DNA of 64,000 nt. Origin: Rhodoluna limnophila. Lineage in GTDB: Bacteria > Actinomycetota > Actinomycetes > Actinomycetales > Microbacteriaceae. Location: positions 185,368-249,367 of the forward strand of contig CAMCXL010000001.1 in assembly GCA_945883505.1 (NCBI GenBank), read 5' to 3'. A program made the position numbers and the translations under genes. Of this stretch, positions 56,462-64,000 are shown in pieces; position 1 is the stretch's first letter, and the number at the start of each line of letters is the position of its first letter. The notes beneath the pieces are model-generated. The model saw nothing but the letters and a program-made list of their open reading frames with translations, had not been told where the DNA came from and made no database searches.

Positions 56462-56555
56462 TGTAGTACCTACAGTACTGGCTATGGCCTAAAGCCCAAA
56501 AGGACCCTTCAAATAAATGGGTAAACTGCTAGAAGCCCAAAATAAATGGGCCCCC
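56462..56555. promoter_or_regulatory. Repeat-rich control region between peroxiredoxin and aceE
   Basis: AGTAC-CTACA-GTACT forms a five-base-arm inverted repeat at about 56465-56479. Two AGCCCAAAA copies (56493, 56534) each precede an AAATAAATGGG copy (56511-56521, 56540-56550). In the second pair GCCCA and TGGGC form a tight inverted repeat (56535-56551). They lie 59-117 bases upstream of aceE, suited to binding of a regulator; none is identified. Confidence 0.4.
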
Positions 56556-56609
56556 TTGGCAAAGCTTCCCAAAATCTAGCTAGCCGCCTTTTTCAAGAAA
56601 GGACCCGCG

Positions 56610-59336
56610 TTGTCCATTAACAACAATGACGCCTACGCAGTCTCCAACCCAGACATGGACCCTCAGGAAACCTCCGAGTGGTTAGAGTCTTTGGACCAAG
56701 CAGCTAAAACCCACGGGCGCGGACGAGCCCGCGAAATCATGCTCAATCTTCTAAGAAGGTCTCACGAGCTACAGCTAAATGTTCCGCTGGTGCCAACCAC
56801 CGACTACATCAACACCATCGCTCCCGAAGACGAGCCTGTGTTTCCAGGCGATGAGCAGATTGAAAGAACTTACCGAGCTTGGATGAGATGGAACGCAGCG
56901 ATGCTGGTTCATCGTGCCCAGCGTCCCGGAATTGCAGTTGGTGGACACATCTCAACTTTTGCTTCCTCGGCTTCACTATATGAAGTTGGCTTCAACCATT
57001 TCTTTAAAGGTCAAGATCACCCATCCGGTGGTGACCAGATTTTCATTCAGGGTCACGCCTCCCCTGGACCCTACGCCAGAGCGTTTTTGGAAGGTCGCCT
57101 GACCGAGAACCAGTTGAACGGTTTCCGTCAGGAGAAGTCTCACGAAGGCGGCGGACTTTCTTCCTACCCGCACCCAAGACTGATGCCAGAGTTTTGGCAG
57201 TTCCCAACAGTGTCGATGGGTCTTGGTCCAATCAACGCCATCTACCAGGCACAACTGAATAGATATGTTCAGAACCGCGGCTTTCGCGACACCTCCGAGC
57301 AACACGTCTGGGCATTCTTAGGCGATGGTGAGCTCGACGAGGTCGAAAGCCGTGGCGCGCTTCAGCTTGCAGCCAATGATGGACTGGACAACCTTACTTT
57401 TGTTGTAAACGCGAACCTGCAGCGCCTTGATGGACCAGTTAGAGGTAACGGCAAGATCATCCAGGAACTGGAGTCCTTCTTTAGAGGCGCGGGTTGGAAC
57501 GTAATCAAAGTTATCTGGGGTAGGCAGTGGGATCCACTACTTTCGGCAGATACCGACGGTGCTCTTGTAGATCTCATGAACAGAACACCCGATGGAGACT
57601 ACCAAACCTACAAAACCGAGTCCGGTGGTTTCGTTCGCGAGAACTTCTTTGGCCGGGACCCTAGAACTCTAGAAATGGTCTCCCATATGTCAGACGACCA
57701 GATTTGGGGACTTAGACGAGGCGGCCACGACTACAAGAAAATCTACGCTGCCTACAAAGCCGCAACCGAGCAAAAGGGTAAGCCAACAGTCATCATTGCT
57801 AAGACCATCAAGGGCTACAACCTAGGTAAAACCTTCGAGGGTAGAAACGCAACCCACCAGATGAAGAAGATGACCCTGGCCGATCTCAAGCAATTCCGGG
57901 ATGAGATGCGGGTTCCCATCAGCGATGCCGAGCTGGAGCGCGATCCATACCAGCCGCCTTACTACCACCCCGGAGACTCCTCCCCTGAGATTCAGTACAT
58001 GCACGCGCGCCGAAAAGAACTCGGTGGATACCTGCCAGAGCGAAGAAGTAAGTACGTAAACTTCAATCTTCCAGATAGCTCTACCTACGACATCGCCAAG
58101 GGTGGATCGGGAACTCAAGAAGTTGCCACCACTATGGCTTTTGTTCGACTACTTAAGGACCTGCTTCGTTCAAGTGAACTTGGTCCAAGACTTGTCCCGA
58201 TCATTCCTGACGAAGCAAGAACTTTCGGAATGGATGCTTTTTTCCCGACCGCAAAGATTTACAACCCAAATGGAATGCACTACCTATCGGTTGACCGCGA
58301 CCTACTTTTGAACTACAAGGAGTCCGAAACCGGTCAGATTCTGCACACCGGAATCAACGAGGCCGGGTCGCTAGCTGCCTTCACAGCCGTCGGCACTAGT
58401 TACGCCACTCAAGCTCAACCACTTATCCCGATCTATGTTTTCTACTCGATGTTTGGATTCCAAAGAACAGCCGACGCCATTTGGGCCGCGGCCGATCAAA
58501 TGGCGCGTGGATTCATGATTGGCGCGACCGCAGGTCGCACCACACTAACCGGAGAAGGTCTGCAGCACGCTGACGGACACTCGCCACTTCTTGCCTCCAC
58601 CAACACCGCAGTAATCAGCTACGACCCCGCCTACGGATATGAAATTGGGCACATCATGCGAGCTGGTTTGGAAAGAATGTATGGCGGCAATCATCCTGAT
58701 CCAAATGTGATCTACTACCTGACTGTTTACAACGAGCCTTACGTGCAGCCAGTTGAACCTGAGAACCTAGATGTCGAGGGAGTACTAAAAGGTATTCACC
58801 GCGTGAGTGAAAACCACTCTGGCGGTAGAAAAGTTCAGCTGCTGGCATCCGGCGTTGCACTACCGTGGGCCTTCGAAGCTCAATCTCTCCTACAAAACGA
58901 CTGGGGTGTCTCAGCGGACATCTGGTCAGTGACCAGCTGGACCGAACTTCGTCGTGATGGGTTAAACAAAGAACGTGAGAAGTTCCTCAACCCAAACACC
59001 CAGGTCGAGCCAAGCTATCTAACTCAGAAGCTCTCTGGCGTATCGGGGCCATTTCTTGGAGTCAGCGACTACATGCACGCGGTTCCTGATCAAATTAGGC
59101 CCTTTGTTCCTGGGGACTACGCAACCCTAGGTGCCGATGGCTTTGGATTCTCAGATACCAGACCTGCGGCAAGACGCGAGTTTAAAATTGATGGACCGTC
59201 AATTGCCGTTCGTGCCCTTCAGCAATTAGTTGAGCGCGGCGAGCTAGATCACTCGGTATTGCAGCTGGCAATTGACCGATATCAGCTTCACGATGTTAGA
59301 GCTGGAACAAGTGGAACAGCTGGTGGCGAAGCCTAA
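56610..59336 (+). CDS. aceE: Pyruvate dehydrogenase E1 component (homodimeric)
   Basis: Decarboxylates pyruvate and passes the acetyl group to lipoyl-E2, the link from glycolysis to the citric acid cycle and to fatty-acid synthesis. 908 residues. The thiamine-diphosphate site is [17 protein letters not shown] with the NLQRLDGPV end; the C-terminal half has [16 protein letters not shown] and the [18 protein letters not shown] segment. The start is a TTG with AAAGGA seven bases before it. No E2 or E3 gene is nearby; those at 34.6-37.4 kb probably serve. fasR overlaps its end by 44 bases with the chosen start, tying acetyl-CoA supply to lipid synthesis. Confidence 0.96.
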   Translation: MSINNNDAYAVSNPDMDPQETSEWLESLDQAAKTHGRGRAREIMLNLLRRSHELQLNVPLVPTTDYINTIAPEDEPVFPGDEQIERTYRAWMRWNAAMLVHRAQRPGIAVGGHISTFASSASLYEVGFNHFFKGQDHPSGGDQIFIQGHASPGPYARAFLEGRLTENQLNGFRQEKSHEGGGLSSYPHPRLMPEFWQFPTVSMGLGPINAIYQAQLNRYVQNRGFRDTSEQHVWAFLGDGELDEVESRGALQLAANDGLDNLTFVVNANLQRLDGPVRGNGKIIQELESFFRGAGWNVIKVIWGRQWDPLLSADTDGALVDLMNRTPDGDYQTYKTESGGFVRENFFGRDPRTLEMVSHMSDDQIWGLRRGGHDYKKIYAAYKAATEQKGKPTVIIAKTIKGYNLGKTFEGRNATHQMKKMTLADLKQFRDEMRVPISDAELERDPYQPPYYHPGDSSPEIQYMHARRKELGGYLPERRSKYVNFNLPDSSTYDIAKGGSGTQEVATTMAFVRLLKDLLRSSELGPRLVPIIPDEARTFGMDAFFPTAKIYNPNGMHYLSVDRDLLLNYKESETGQILHTGINEAGSLAAFTAVGTSYATQAQPLIPIYVFYSMFGFQRTADAIWAAADQMARGFMIGATAGRTTLTGEGLQHADGHSPLLASTNTAVISYDPAYGYEIGHIMRAGLERMYGGNHPDPNVIYYLTVYNEPYVQPVEPENLDVEGVLKGIHRVSENHSGGRKVQLLASGVALPWAFEAQSLLQNDWGVSADIWSVTSWTELRRDGLNKEREKFLNPNTQVEPSYLTQKLSGVSGPFLGVSDYMHAVPDQIRPFVPGDYATLGADGFGFSDTRPAARREFKIDGPSIAVRALQQLVERGELDHSVLQLAIDRYQLHDVRAGTSGTAGGEA

Positions 59337-60507
59337 GGATACGACCCTCGAGTGGTTGCACTCCATTGCAGGAGAACTAGCAACCACAACCCTTGCTCGC
59401 CTGGACCAAACCCTTCCCTGGTATCGAGAGATGCCAGCGTCAAGGCGCTCGGCTGTTGGTTTAGTTGCGCAGGCTGGAATCACATCTTTCTTGGCTTGGT
59501 ACGAGGATCCTAAGTCGCAGCCCTGGGTTGCAGCCGATGTTTTCTCAACCGCGCCAAGGGAATTACTCCGCTCTATCTCACTCCAGGAGACACTTCAGCT
59601 GATTCGGGTTGTGGTTCAAGTGGTAGAAGACCGAGTTATCGAAGAACACAGCGAACTGCGAGAAGCGGTTTTGCTTTACTCACGCGAAATAGCTTTTAGT
59701 GCGGCGGATGTTTACGCCAAGGCCGCAGAAGCAAGAGGTCTTTGGGATGCCAGGCTGGAAGCTCTGGTGGTCGACACCATCTTGAGCGGCGAAAGCGAAG
59801 AAGAGCTATCCTCTCGAATTTCAGCACTGGGCTGGCGCGCAAGGGGCGCGGTCACCGTGATGATCGGAAGCTTCGATGAAGCTACCGACGTTGATGGCCT
59901 TAGAAGAACTGCGCGTCGGAATTTAGCTGATGTTCTGATTGGAATACACGGTGACCGGTTGATCGTTGTGGTTGGAACCATTCCAGACGAGAAAGAGCCT
60001 CCAGCTGTGCCACAATCACTTTTCGCGCTTTGCAAAGTTTTCGTGGACAGCTTTGGCCCCGGAGCAATAGTTATCGGAACCGAGGTCCCATCCATCAGCG
60101 AAGCCAACCGCTCGGCCAAATCTGCTCTTGCGGGAATCGCGGTGGTTGGCGCCTGGGCGAAAGCCCCAAGACCAATCTCGGCTGATGACCTACTTGCCGA
60201 GCGAGCCTTGGCTGGAGACATGCTTGCCAAAAATACTCTGTTGAACAAGATCTATCGTCCTCTTGCTAAAAACTCCCCCGATCTTCTGGAGACACTGGTT
60301 GCCTATCTGGAGTCCGGACGCTCGCTTGAGCTAACTTCCAGAGAGCTTTTTGTCCACAGCAACACTGTCCGCTACCGCCTAAAGCGAATTGCTGAACTTA
60401 TCGGTTGGGATGCAACCGGCGCCAGGGAGTCCTTTGTTCTTCAAGTGGCAACCGTGCTTGGCGCCATGACTGAGCACGAACAAGGAACCAACAAGAGGTG
60501 GAAATGA
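59293..60507 (+). CDS. fasR: PucR-family transcriptional regulator, FasR-like
   Basis: 404 residues. It resembles FasR, the activator of fatty-acid synthesis genes in Streptomyces. Seen: an N-terminal [25 protein letters not shown] and [18 protein letters not shown], a GGDEF-like middle region, and the C-terminal PucR helix-turn-helix [22 protein letters not shown]. It precedes fabD-fabH-acpP-fabF, which supports the name. The start is uncertain: ATG at 59293, or GTG at 59311 or 59323, all inside the last 50 bases of aceE. The 3' end overlaps fabD (ATGA), so it is translated with its probable targets. Confidence 0.87.
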   Translation: MLELEQVEQLVAKPKDTTLEWLHSIAGELATTTLARLDQTLPWYREMPASRRSAVGLVAQAGITSFLAWYEDPKSQPWVAADVFSTAPRELLRSISLQETLQLIRVVVQVVEDRVIEEHSELREAVLLYSREIAFSAADVYAKAAEARGLWDARLEALVVDTILSGESEEELSSRISALGWRARGAVTVMIGSFDEATDVDGLRRTARRNLADVLIGIHGDRLIVVVGTIPDEKEPPAVPQSLFALCKVFVDSFGPGAIVIGTEVPSISEANRSAKSALAGIAVVGAWAKAPRPISADDLLAERALAGDMLAKNTLLNKIYRPLAKNSPDLLETLVAYLESGRSLELTSRELFVHSNTVRYRLKRIAELIGWDATGARESFVLQVATVLGAMTEHEQGTNKRWK

Positions 60508-61421
60508 TAGCGATCGCTTGTCCAGGTCAAGGATCGCAAACTCCGGGTTTTTTTGAGCCCTGGCTCGAATTGCCGACTTTTAGAAAACAGATTGAAAAAT
60601 CCTCAGAGGTTCTGGGGATCGACCTGGTGCATTTTGGAACCGCGGCCGACCAGGACGCTATTCGTGACAACAAAATTGCTCAGCCACTTATTGTTGCGGC
60701 TGGAATCGCAAGTTTTCTTGTGCTTCAGGAAACACTTGGTTCCAAACTTTCGGTGTCTTCAACAGCCGGTCACTCGGTTGGAGAAATTACCTCGGCTTAC
60801 GTTGCTGGGATCTTTGACGATGAAACCGCTCTCAAGTTTGTCCAAAAGCGCGGCAACGAGATGGCGAGAGCTTCATCTTTAGAAGAAAGCTCGATGGCTG
60901 CGGTGGTAGGTGGCGATCAAGCTACCGTCTTGTCAGAGCTAGCCGCCAAAGGACTTACTGCTGCCAACTACAACGGCTCCGGACAAATCGTGGCAGCTGG
61001 TTCAACAAAGCTAATCTCAGAGCTCGTGGAAAACGCGCCAGGTGGAACCAGAGTTATCCAGTTGCAGGTTGCTGGCGCTTTTCACACTGGCTTCATGGAA
61101 TCAGCCCGTGGGCCTTTGGCGGAGTATGCCAAGGGCGTCGAGACTCAAGACCCTGATCTTTTGATTTGGACGAACAATGACGGCACGGAAGTTAAGAGCG
61201 GGCCTAGATTTCTCGAGCTTTTGGTGAATCAAGTGTCTAACCCAGTGCGCTGGGATCTGACCATGGATTCCATGACTAAAGCTGGGGTTTCGTTGCTGAT
61301 TGAGCTGCTTCCTGGCGGGGCTCTGTCGGGAATCGCCAAAAGAGCAATGCCAAACACTGTGGCAATCGCAGTAAAAACCCCAGCTGACTTGGATAAAGTT
61401 GCCGAAGCAATAGGAAAGTAG
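60504..61421 (+). CDS. fabD: Malonyl-CoA:ACP transacylase
   Basis: Transfers malonyl groups from CoA to the acyl carrier protein. 305 residues. The active-site Ser is in TAGHSVGEITSAY near residue 90, with the catalytic His in GAFHTGFMESA. It begins [16 protein letters not shown]; the ATG at 60504 overlaps the fasR stop (ATGA) with AGAGG five bases upstream, which is better than the earlier in-frame GTG. First biosynthetic gene of the fab cluster. Confidence 0.96.
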   Translation: MIAIACPGQGSQTPGFFEPWLELPTFRKQIEKSSEVLGIDLVHFGTAADQDAIRDNKIAQPLIVAAGIASFLVLQETLGSKLSVSSTAGHSVGEITSAYVAGIFDDETALKFVQKRGNEMARASSLEESSMAAVVGGDQATVLSELAAKGLTAANYNGSGQIVAAGSTKLISELVENAPGGTRVIQLQVAGAFHTGFMESARGPLAEYAKGVETQDPDLLIWTNNDGTEVKSGPRFLELLVNQVSNPVRWDLTMDSMTKAGVSLLIELLPGGALSGIAKRAMPNTVAIAVKTPADLDKVAEAIGK

Positions 61422-61431
61422 AACTCACTTC

Positions 61432-62430
61432 ATGGCAAAGCTGAATCAAAGTACTCCGGTGGCTTTTTCAAAGATTTACTCACTTGGCGCAGCTCGCGGG
61501 GACCTTACGGTCACGAACGACGAAATTGCAGGGCCAATCAATTCCTCCGATGAGTGGATAACCCAGCGAACCGGAATCATCACCCGGATGCGGGCAAGCA
61601 AGGACCGATCTCTAATGGACATGGCGGTTGAGGCCAGCAACGAGGCAATCAAGAAAGCTGGAATCCAAGCTTCCGAGATTGAAGCAGTCATTTTCTCCAC
61701 CATCACCCACCCTTACCAAACTCCCTCGGCCGCTGCCCTACTGGGCGAGCTAGTCGGAGCCAACCCGGCTCCGGCATTTGATATCTCAGCTGCCTGCGCT
61801 GGCTACTGCTACGGAATCGCCCAGGCAGACTCCTTGGTGCGATCGGGAGTTGCCAAGTATGTTCTTGTGGTTGGAGGCGAAAAGCTAACCGATTTTATCG
61901 ACCCAACCGACCGATCCATTTCTTTCCTATTGGGCGATGGCGCGGGAGCTGCAATTGTTGGCCCATCGGATTCACCTGGTATTTCGCAGAGCGTTTGGGG
62001 GTCCGACGGCAGCAAGTGGGAAGCGGTTGGAATGACAGGATCGCTGCTTGACTTTAGAGATGGCACCGGTGCGTGGCCAACTCTGGTTCAAGAAGGACAA
62101 ACCGTTTTCCGTTGGGCAGTTTGGGAAATGGTTAAAGTTGCTAAGCAAGCTCTCGAGGTGGCAGGAGTAAAGGCCGAAGATCTCAACGCGATTGTTATGC
62201 ATCAGGCTAACGAGAGAATCATCGACGAAATGGCAAAGCAGCTAGGTCTTCCAGAGCACGTGGTGGTTGCCAAGGATATCAAGACAACAGGAAACACCTC
62301 GGCCGCCAGCATTCCACTTGCCATGCACGCTTTGCTTGAGCAGGGGCAAATAAAATCTGGTGATTTAGCCCTACAAATAGGCTTCGGAGCCGGTTTGGCC
62401 TTCGGGGCACAGGTAGTGGTTGTGCCCTAA
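61432..62430 (+). CDS. fabH: 3-oxoacyl-ACP synthase III
   Basis: Starts fatty-acid chains by condensing an acyl-CoA primer with malonyl-ACP; in Gram-positive bacteria branched primers are common. 332 residues. Catalytic triad seen: Cys in DISAACAGYC, His in IVMHQANERI, Asn in TTGNTSAASIP. The family motif for malonyl-ACP binding and the substrate loop are intact. It lies 10 bases after fabD and about 44 before acpP. Confidence 0.97.
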   Translation: MAKLNQSTPVAFSKIYSLGAARGDLTVTNDEIAGPINSSDEWITQRTGIITRMRASKDRSLMDMAVEASNEAIKKAGIQASEIEAVIFSTITHPYQTPSAAALLGELVGANPAPAFDISAACAGYCYGIAQADSLVRSGVAKYVLVVGGEKLTDFIDPTDRSISFLLGDGAGAAIVGPSDSPGISQSVWGSDGSKWEAVGMTGSLLDFRDGTGAWPTLVQEGQTVFRWAVWEMVKVAKQALEVAGVKAEDLNAIVMHQANERIIDEMAKQLGLPEHVVVAKDIKTTGNTSAASIPLAMHALLEQGQIKSGDLALQIGFGAGLAFGAQVVVVP

Positions 62431-62474
62431 ACTTGGGGTCGGATTCAAAAAAACGCGCATAAGGAGAAACTCAA

Positions 62475-62723
62475 ATGGCACTTTCACAAGAAGAAGTACT
62501 TGTAGGACTAGCAGCAATTGTCACCGACGAGACCGGTATCGCTACCGAGGCTATCCAGTTGGACAAGTCCTTCACCGATGACCTAGACATCGACTCGATC
62601 TCGATGATGACCATCGTGGTTAACGCAGAAGACAAGTTTGATGTAAAGATTCCAGACGAGGAAGTAAAGAACCTCCTTACCGTTGGCGACGCCGTGAACT
62701 ACATCACTAAGGCGCAAGGCTAA
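62475..62723 (+). CDS. acpP: Acyl carrier protein
   Basis: Carries growing acyl chains on a 4'-phosphopantetheine arm. 82 residues, very acidic. The attachment Ser is in DDLDIDSISMM (most ACPs have DSL here; DSI is a mild variant). Four-helix pattern and the DEEVKNLLTVGDAVNYI end are typical. AAGGAG precedes the ATG. Confidence 0.97.
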   Translation: MALSQEEVLVGLAAIVTDETGIATEAIQLDKSFTDDLDIDSISMMTIVVNAEDKFDVKIPDEEVKNLLTVGDAVNYITKAQG

Positions 62724-62728
62724 CAACA

Positions 62729-63967
62729 TTGTTCAAAAAAGTTGTCGTCACCGGGATTGGCGCCACCACGCCGCTCGGTGGCGACAGCAAAACAACTTGG
62801 GCAAATCTTCTAGCCGGTAAGTCCGGCATCGCTACCCTGACTCAGGAATGGGTAGCCAAACACGACCTTCCAGTGACCTTTGCGGGTCAAGCAATGACCC
62901 CAGCCAGCGAGGTACTAACCCTCCAAGAGGGAAAAAGACTAGACCCATCAAGCCAATTCGCTCTAATCGCTGCACGCGAGGCCTGGGCCGATGCTGGCTC
63001 GCCTGAGGTTGCCCCCGAGAGATTAGCGGTTGACTACGCAACCGGAATCGGTGGAGTCTGGACGCTTTTGGATGCCTATGACGTTCTCAAGGAACGCGGG
63101 CCAAGACGAGTGCTACCGATGACCGTTCCAATGCTTATGCCAAACGGTCCAGCCGCTGCTATCGGCATGGACATCTCGGCTCGCGCAGGAGTTAGAACAG
63201 CAGTTTCTGCATGTGCTTCTGGAACCGAAGCGATTGCTAATGCTTTCAATCGAATTCGATCCGGCGAGGTAGACGTAGTAGTAGCTGGCGGCTCAGAGGC
63301 TGCGATTCACCCGCTACCGATAGCTTCCTTTGCTGCAATGCAAGCGCTTTCCAAGCGCAACGATGCTCCGGAAAAAGCCTCTCGTCCCTACGATATTGAT
63401 CGCGATGGTTTCGTGATGGGTGAAGGCGGTGGCGCACTAGTACTTGAAAGCGAAGAGCACGCGTTAGCTCGAGGAGCCAAGATTTATGCCGAGGTTGTCG
63501 GAGCTTCCGTCACTTCTGACGCGTATCACATTACAGCTCCGGATCCTGAAGGATCCGCTGCAGCCAGAGCAATGATTGGTGCAATCGAACAAAGCGGATC
63601 GGCTATCTCCGATGTAGTTCACATCAACGCCCACGCAACCAGCACTCCGGTTGGCGATATCGCAGAGTACAACGCTCTCAAGAGAGTCTTTGGCGATCAT
63701 CTACCCAAGATTGCTGTCTCGGCTACAAAGAGCTCAACTGGCCATTTACTCGGCGGCGCGGGAGCTATCGAGGCGATCTTTACAGTTCTTGCCCTTCACG
63801 AGCGAACTGCTCCCCCAACTATCAATCTGGACAACCCAGATCCAGCAATCGAACTGGATGTTGTCACAAGCCCTCGAAAACTAGAGGGGTCGAATATTCT
63901 GGCCATAACTAACTCGTTCGGCTTCGGCGGACACAACGCCGTGGTTGCTTTCCGCTCCACCAATTAG
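62729..63967 (+). CDS. fabF: 3-oxoacyl-ACP synthase II
   Basis: Elongates acyl-ACP by condensation with malonyl-ACP. 412 residues. The catalytic Cys is in VSACASGTEAIANAF, and the two His in NAHATSTPVGD and SSTGHLLGGAGA. The KAS signature IGGVWTLLDA and a GFGGHNAVVAFR end are present. The TTG start is six bases after acpP with AAGG upstream. Its end is overlapped by a convergent reading frame on the other strand, whose start lies outside the window. Confidence 0.96.
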   Translation: MFKKVVVTGIGATTPLGGDSKTTWANLLAGKSGIATLTQEWVAKHDLPVTFAGQAMTPASEVLTLQEGKRLDPSSQFALIAAREAWADAGSPEVAPERLAVDYATGIGGVWTLLDAYDVLKERGPRRVLPMTVPMLMPNGPAAAIGMDISARAGVRTAVSACASGTEAIANAFNRIRSGEVDVVVAGGSEAAIHPLPIASFAAMQALSKRNDAPEKASRPYDIDRDGFVMGEGGGALVLESEEHALARGAKIYAEVVGASVTSDAYHITAPDPEGSAAARAMIGAIEQSGSAISDVVHINAHATSTPVGDIAEYNALKRVFGDHLPKIAVSATKSSTGHLLGGAGAIEAIFTVLALHERTAPPTINLDNPDPAIELDVVTSPRKLEGSNILAITNSFGFGGHNAVVAFRSTN

Positions 63968-64000
63968 TTCACGGTAAGGCTCTAGCTCGTCGTCCCAAGC
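63881..64000 (-). CDS. 3' end of a convergent gene, possibly DUF3145
   Basis: An open minus-strand frame enters from the window edge as AWDDELEPYRELIGG and runs 39 residues to a TAG at 63881-63883. The first ten residues resemble the C-terminal WD-ELEPFR of DUF3145 proteins, which usually follow fabF in Microbacteriaceae. The last 29 residues would then be an extension that overlaps fabF. The identification rests on ten residues only. Confidence 0.4.
   Translation of the reverse strand, partial: AWDDELEPYRELIGGAESNHGVVSAEAERVSYGQNIRPL

Noticed and set aside
59712..60248. 178-residue minus-strand frame opposite fasR
   Set aside because: Ser/Arg/Pro-rich shadow of fasR without ribosome site or promoter.
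62577..62609. DSI instead of DSL at the ACP attachment site
   Set aside because: The serine is intact and hydrophobic substitutions after it are tolerated in actinobacterial ACPs; not remarkable.
1..64000. Mobile elements, prophage or horizontally acquired island
   Set aside because: No transposase, integrase, phage gene, flanking direct repeats or tRNA-associated att duplication seen; gene content and order are core actinobacterial throughout.

Overview
The window is a compact, gene-dense chromosomal segment of an actinobacterium, most likely a small-genome member of Microbacteriaceae (for example the freshwater Rhodoluna/Aquiluna-type lineage). This placement is inference. It rests on actinobacteria-specific families (SepH, DUF3000, DUF3093, DUF3159, DUF3710, DUF4191, DUF4193, DUF7455, FasR, PpgK, the RNase H/phosphatase fusion, MurT-GatD), on conserved actinobacterial gene order, and on intermediate base composition with very short intergenic gaps. 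No insertion sequence, prophage, CRISPR array or foreign-looking island was seen.

Layout. 1-5.5 kb: pdxS (cut by the window edge), a HIT hydrolase, thrS, a short VIT-family transporter and mqo. 5.5-9.4 kb: a Gly-Cys-Val tRNA cluster, the ammonium channel amt with its own terminator, nhaA and zapE. 9.5-18 kb: sseA-sufE-RibD-like, DUF3000-rnd, dxs and acnA. 18-23 kb: the conserved DUF3159-DUF3710-dut / DUF3093 / DUF4193 / sepH block and a phosphodiesterase. 22.8-31 kb: parC and parE facing each other, DUF7455, gatD-murT and the main sigma factor. 31-40.5 kb: an SDR enzyme, PAC2 protein, leucyl aminopeptidase, lpd-sucB, an unknown membrane protein, lipB-lipA and DUF4191. 40.6-46.4 kb: glnA, glnE and glnA2. 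46.4-55.8 kb: nadE, panB, a SPOR-like small protein, map, ppgK, the RNase P RNA, RNase H/phosphatase, a zinc-ribbon coiled-coil protein, NIF3 and an NCS1-type permease. 55.9-64 kb: tRNA-Val, a peroxiredoxin, aceE and the fatty-acid synthesis operon fasR-fabD-fabH-acpP-fabF.

How the genes work together. Central carbon metabolism dominates: pyruvate dehydrogenase E1, the shared E2 and E3 subunits, lipoate synthesis to charge E2, aconitase, malate:quinone oxidoreductase, and the fatty-acid pathway fed by acetyl-CoA. Nitrogen assimilation is the second theme: amt and glnA carry closely matching GlnR-type operators, and glnE adenylylates GlnA. The third is chromosome and division biology (topoisomerase IV, SepH, ZapE) with the housekeeping sigma factor.

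Most notable observation. The GatD homologue has lost the catalytic cysteine and histidine of the glutamine amidotransferase family, and its MurT partner has no cysteine at all and so no zinc ribbon. The pair therefore probably does not make D-isoglutamine from glutamine. In a family known for B-type peptidoglycan, where the D-Glu alpha-carboxyl carries the cross-bridge, it is a candidate for a re-purposed ligase. Other points of interest are ten genes with a TAnnnT element 6-7 bases before the start codon (leaderless mRNAs), a hairpin at the predicted 5' end of the sigA mRNA, and frequent tail-to-tail gene overlaps built on CTAG.
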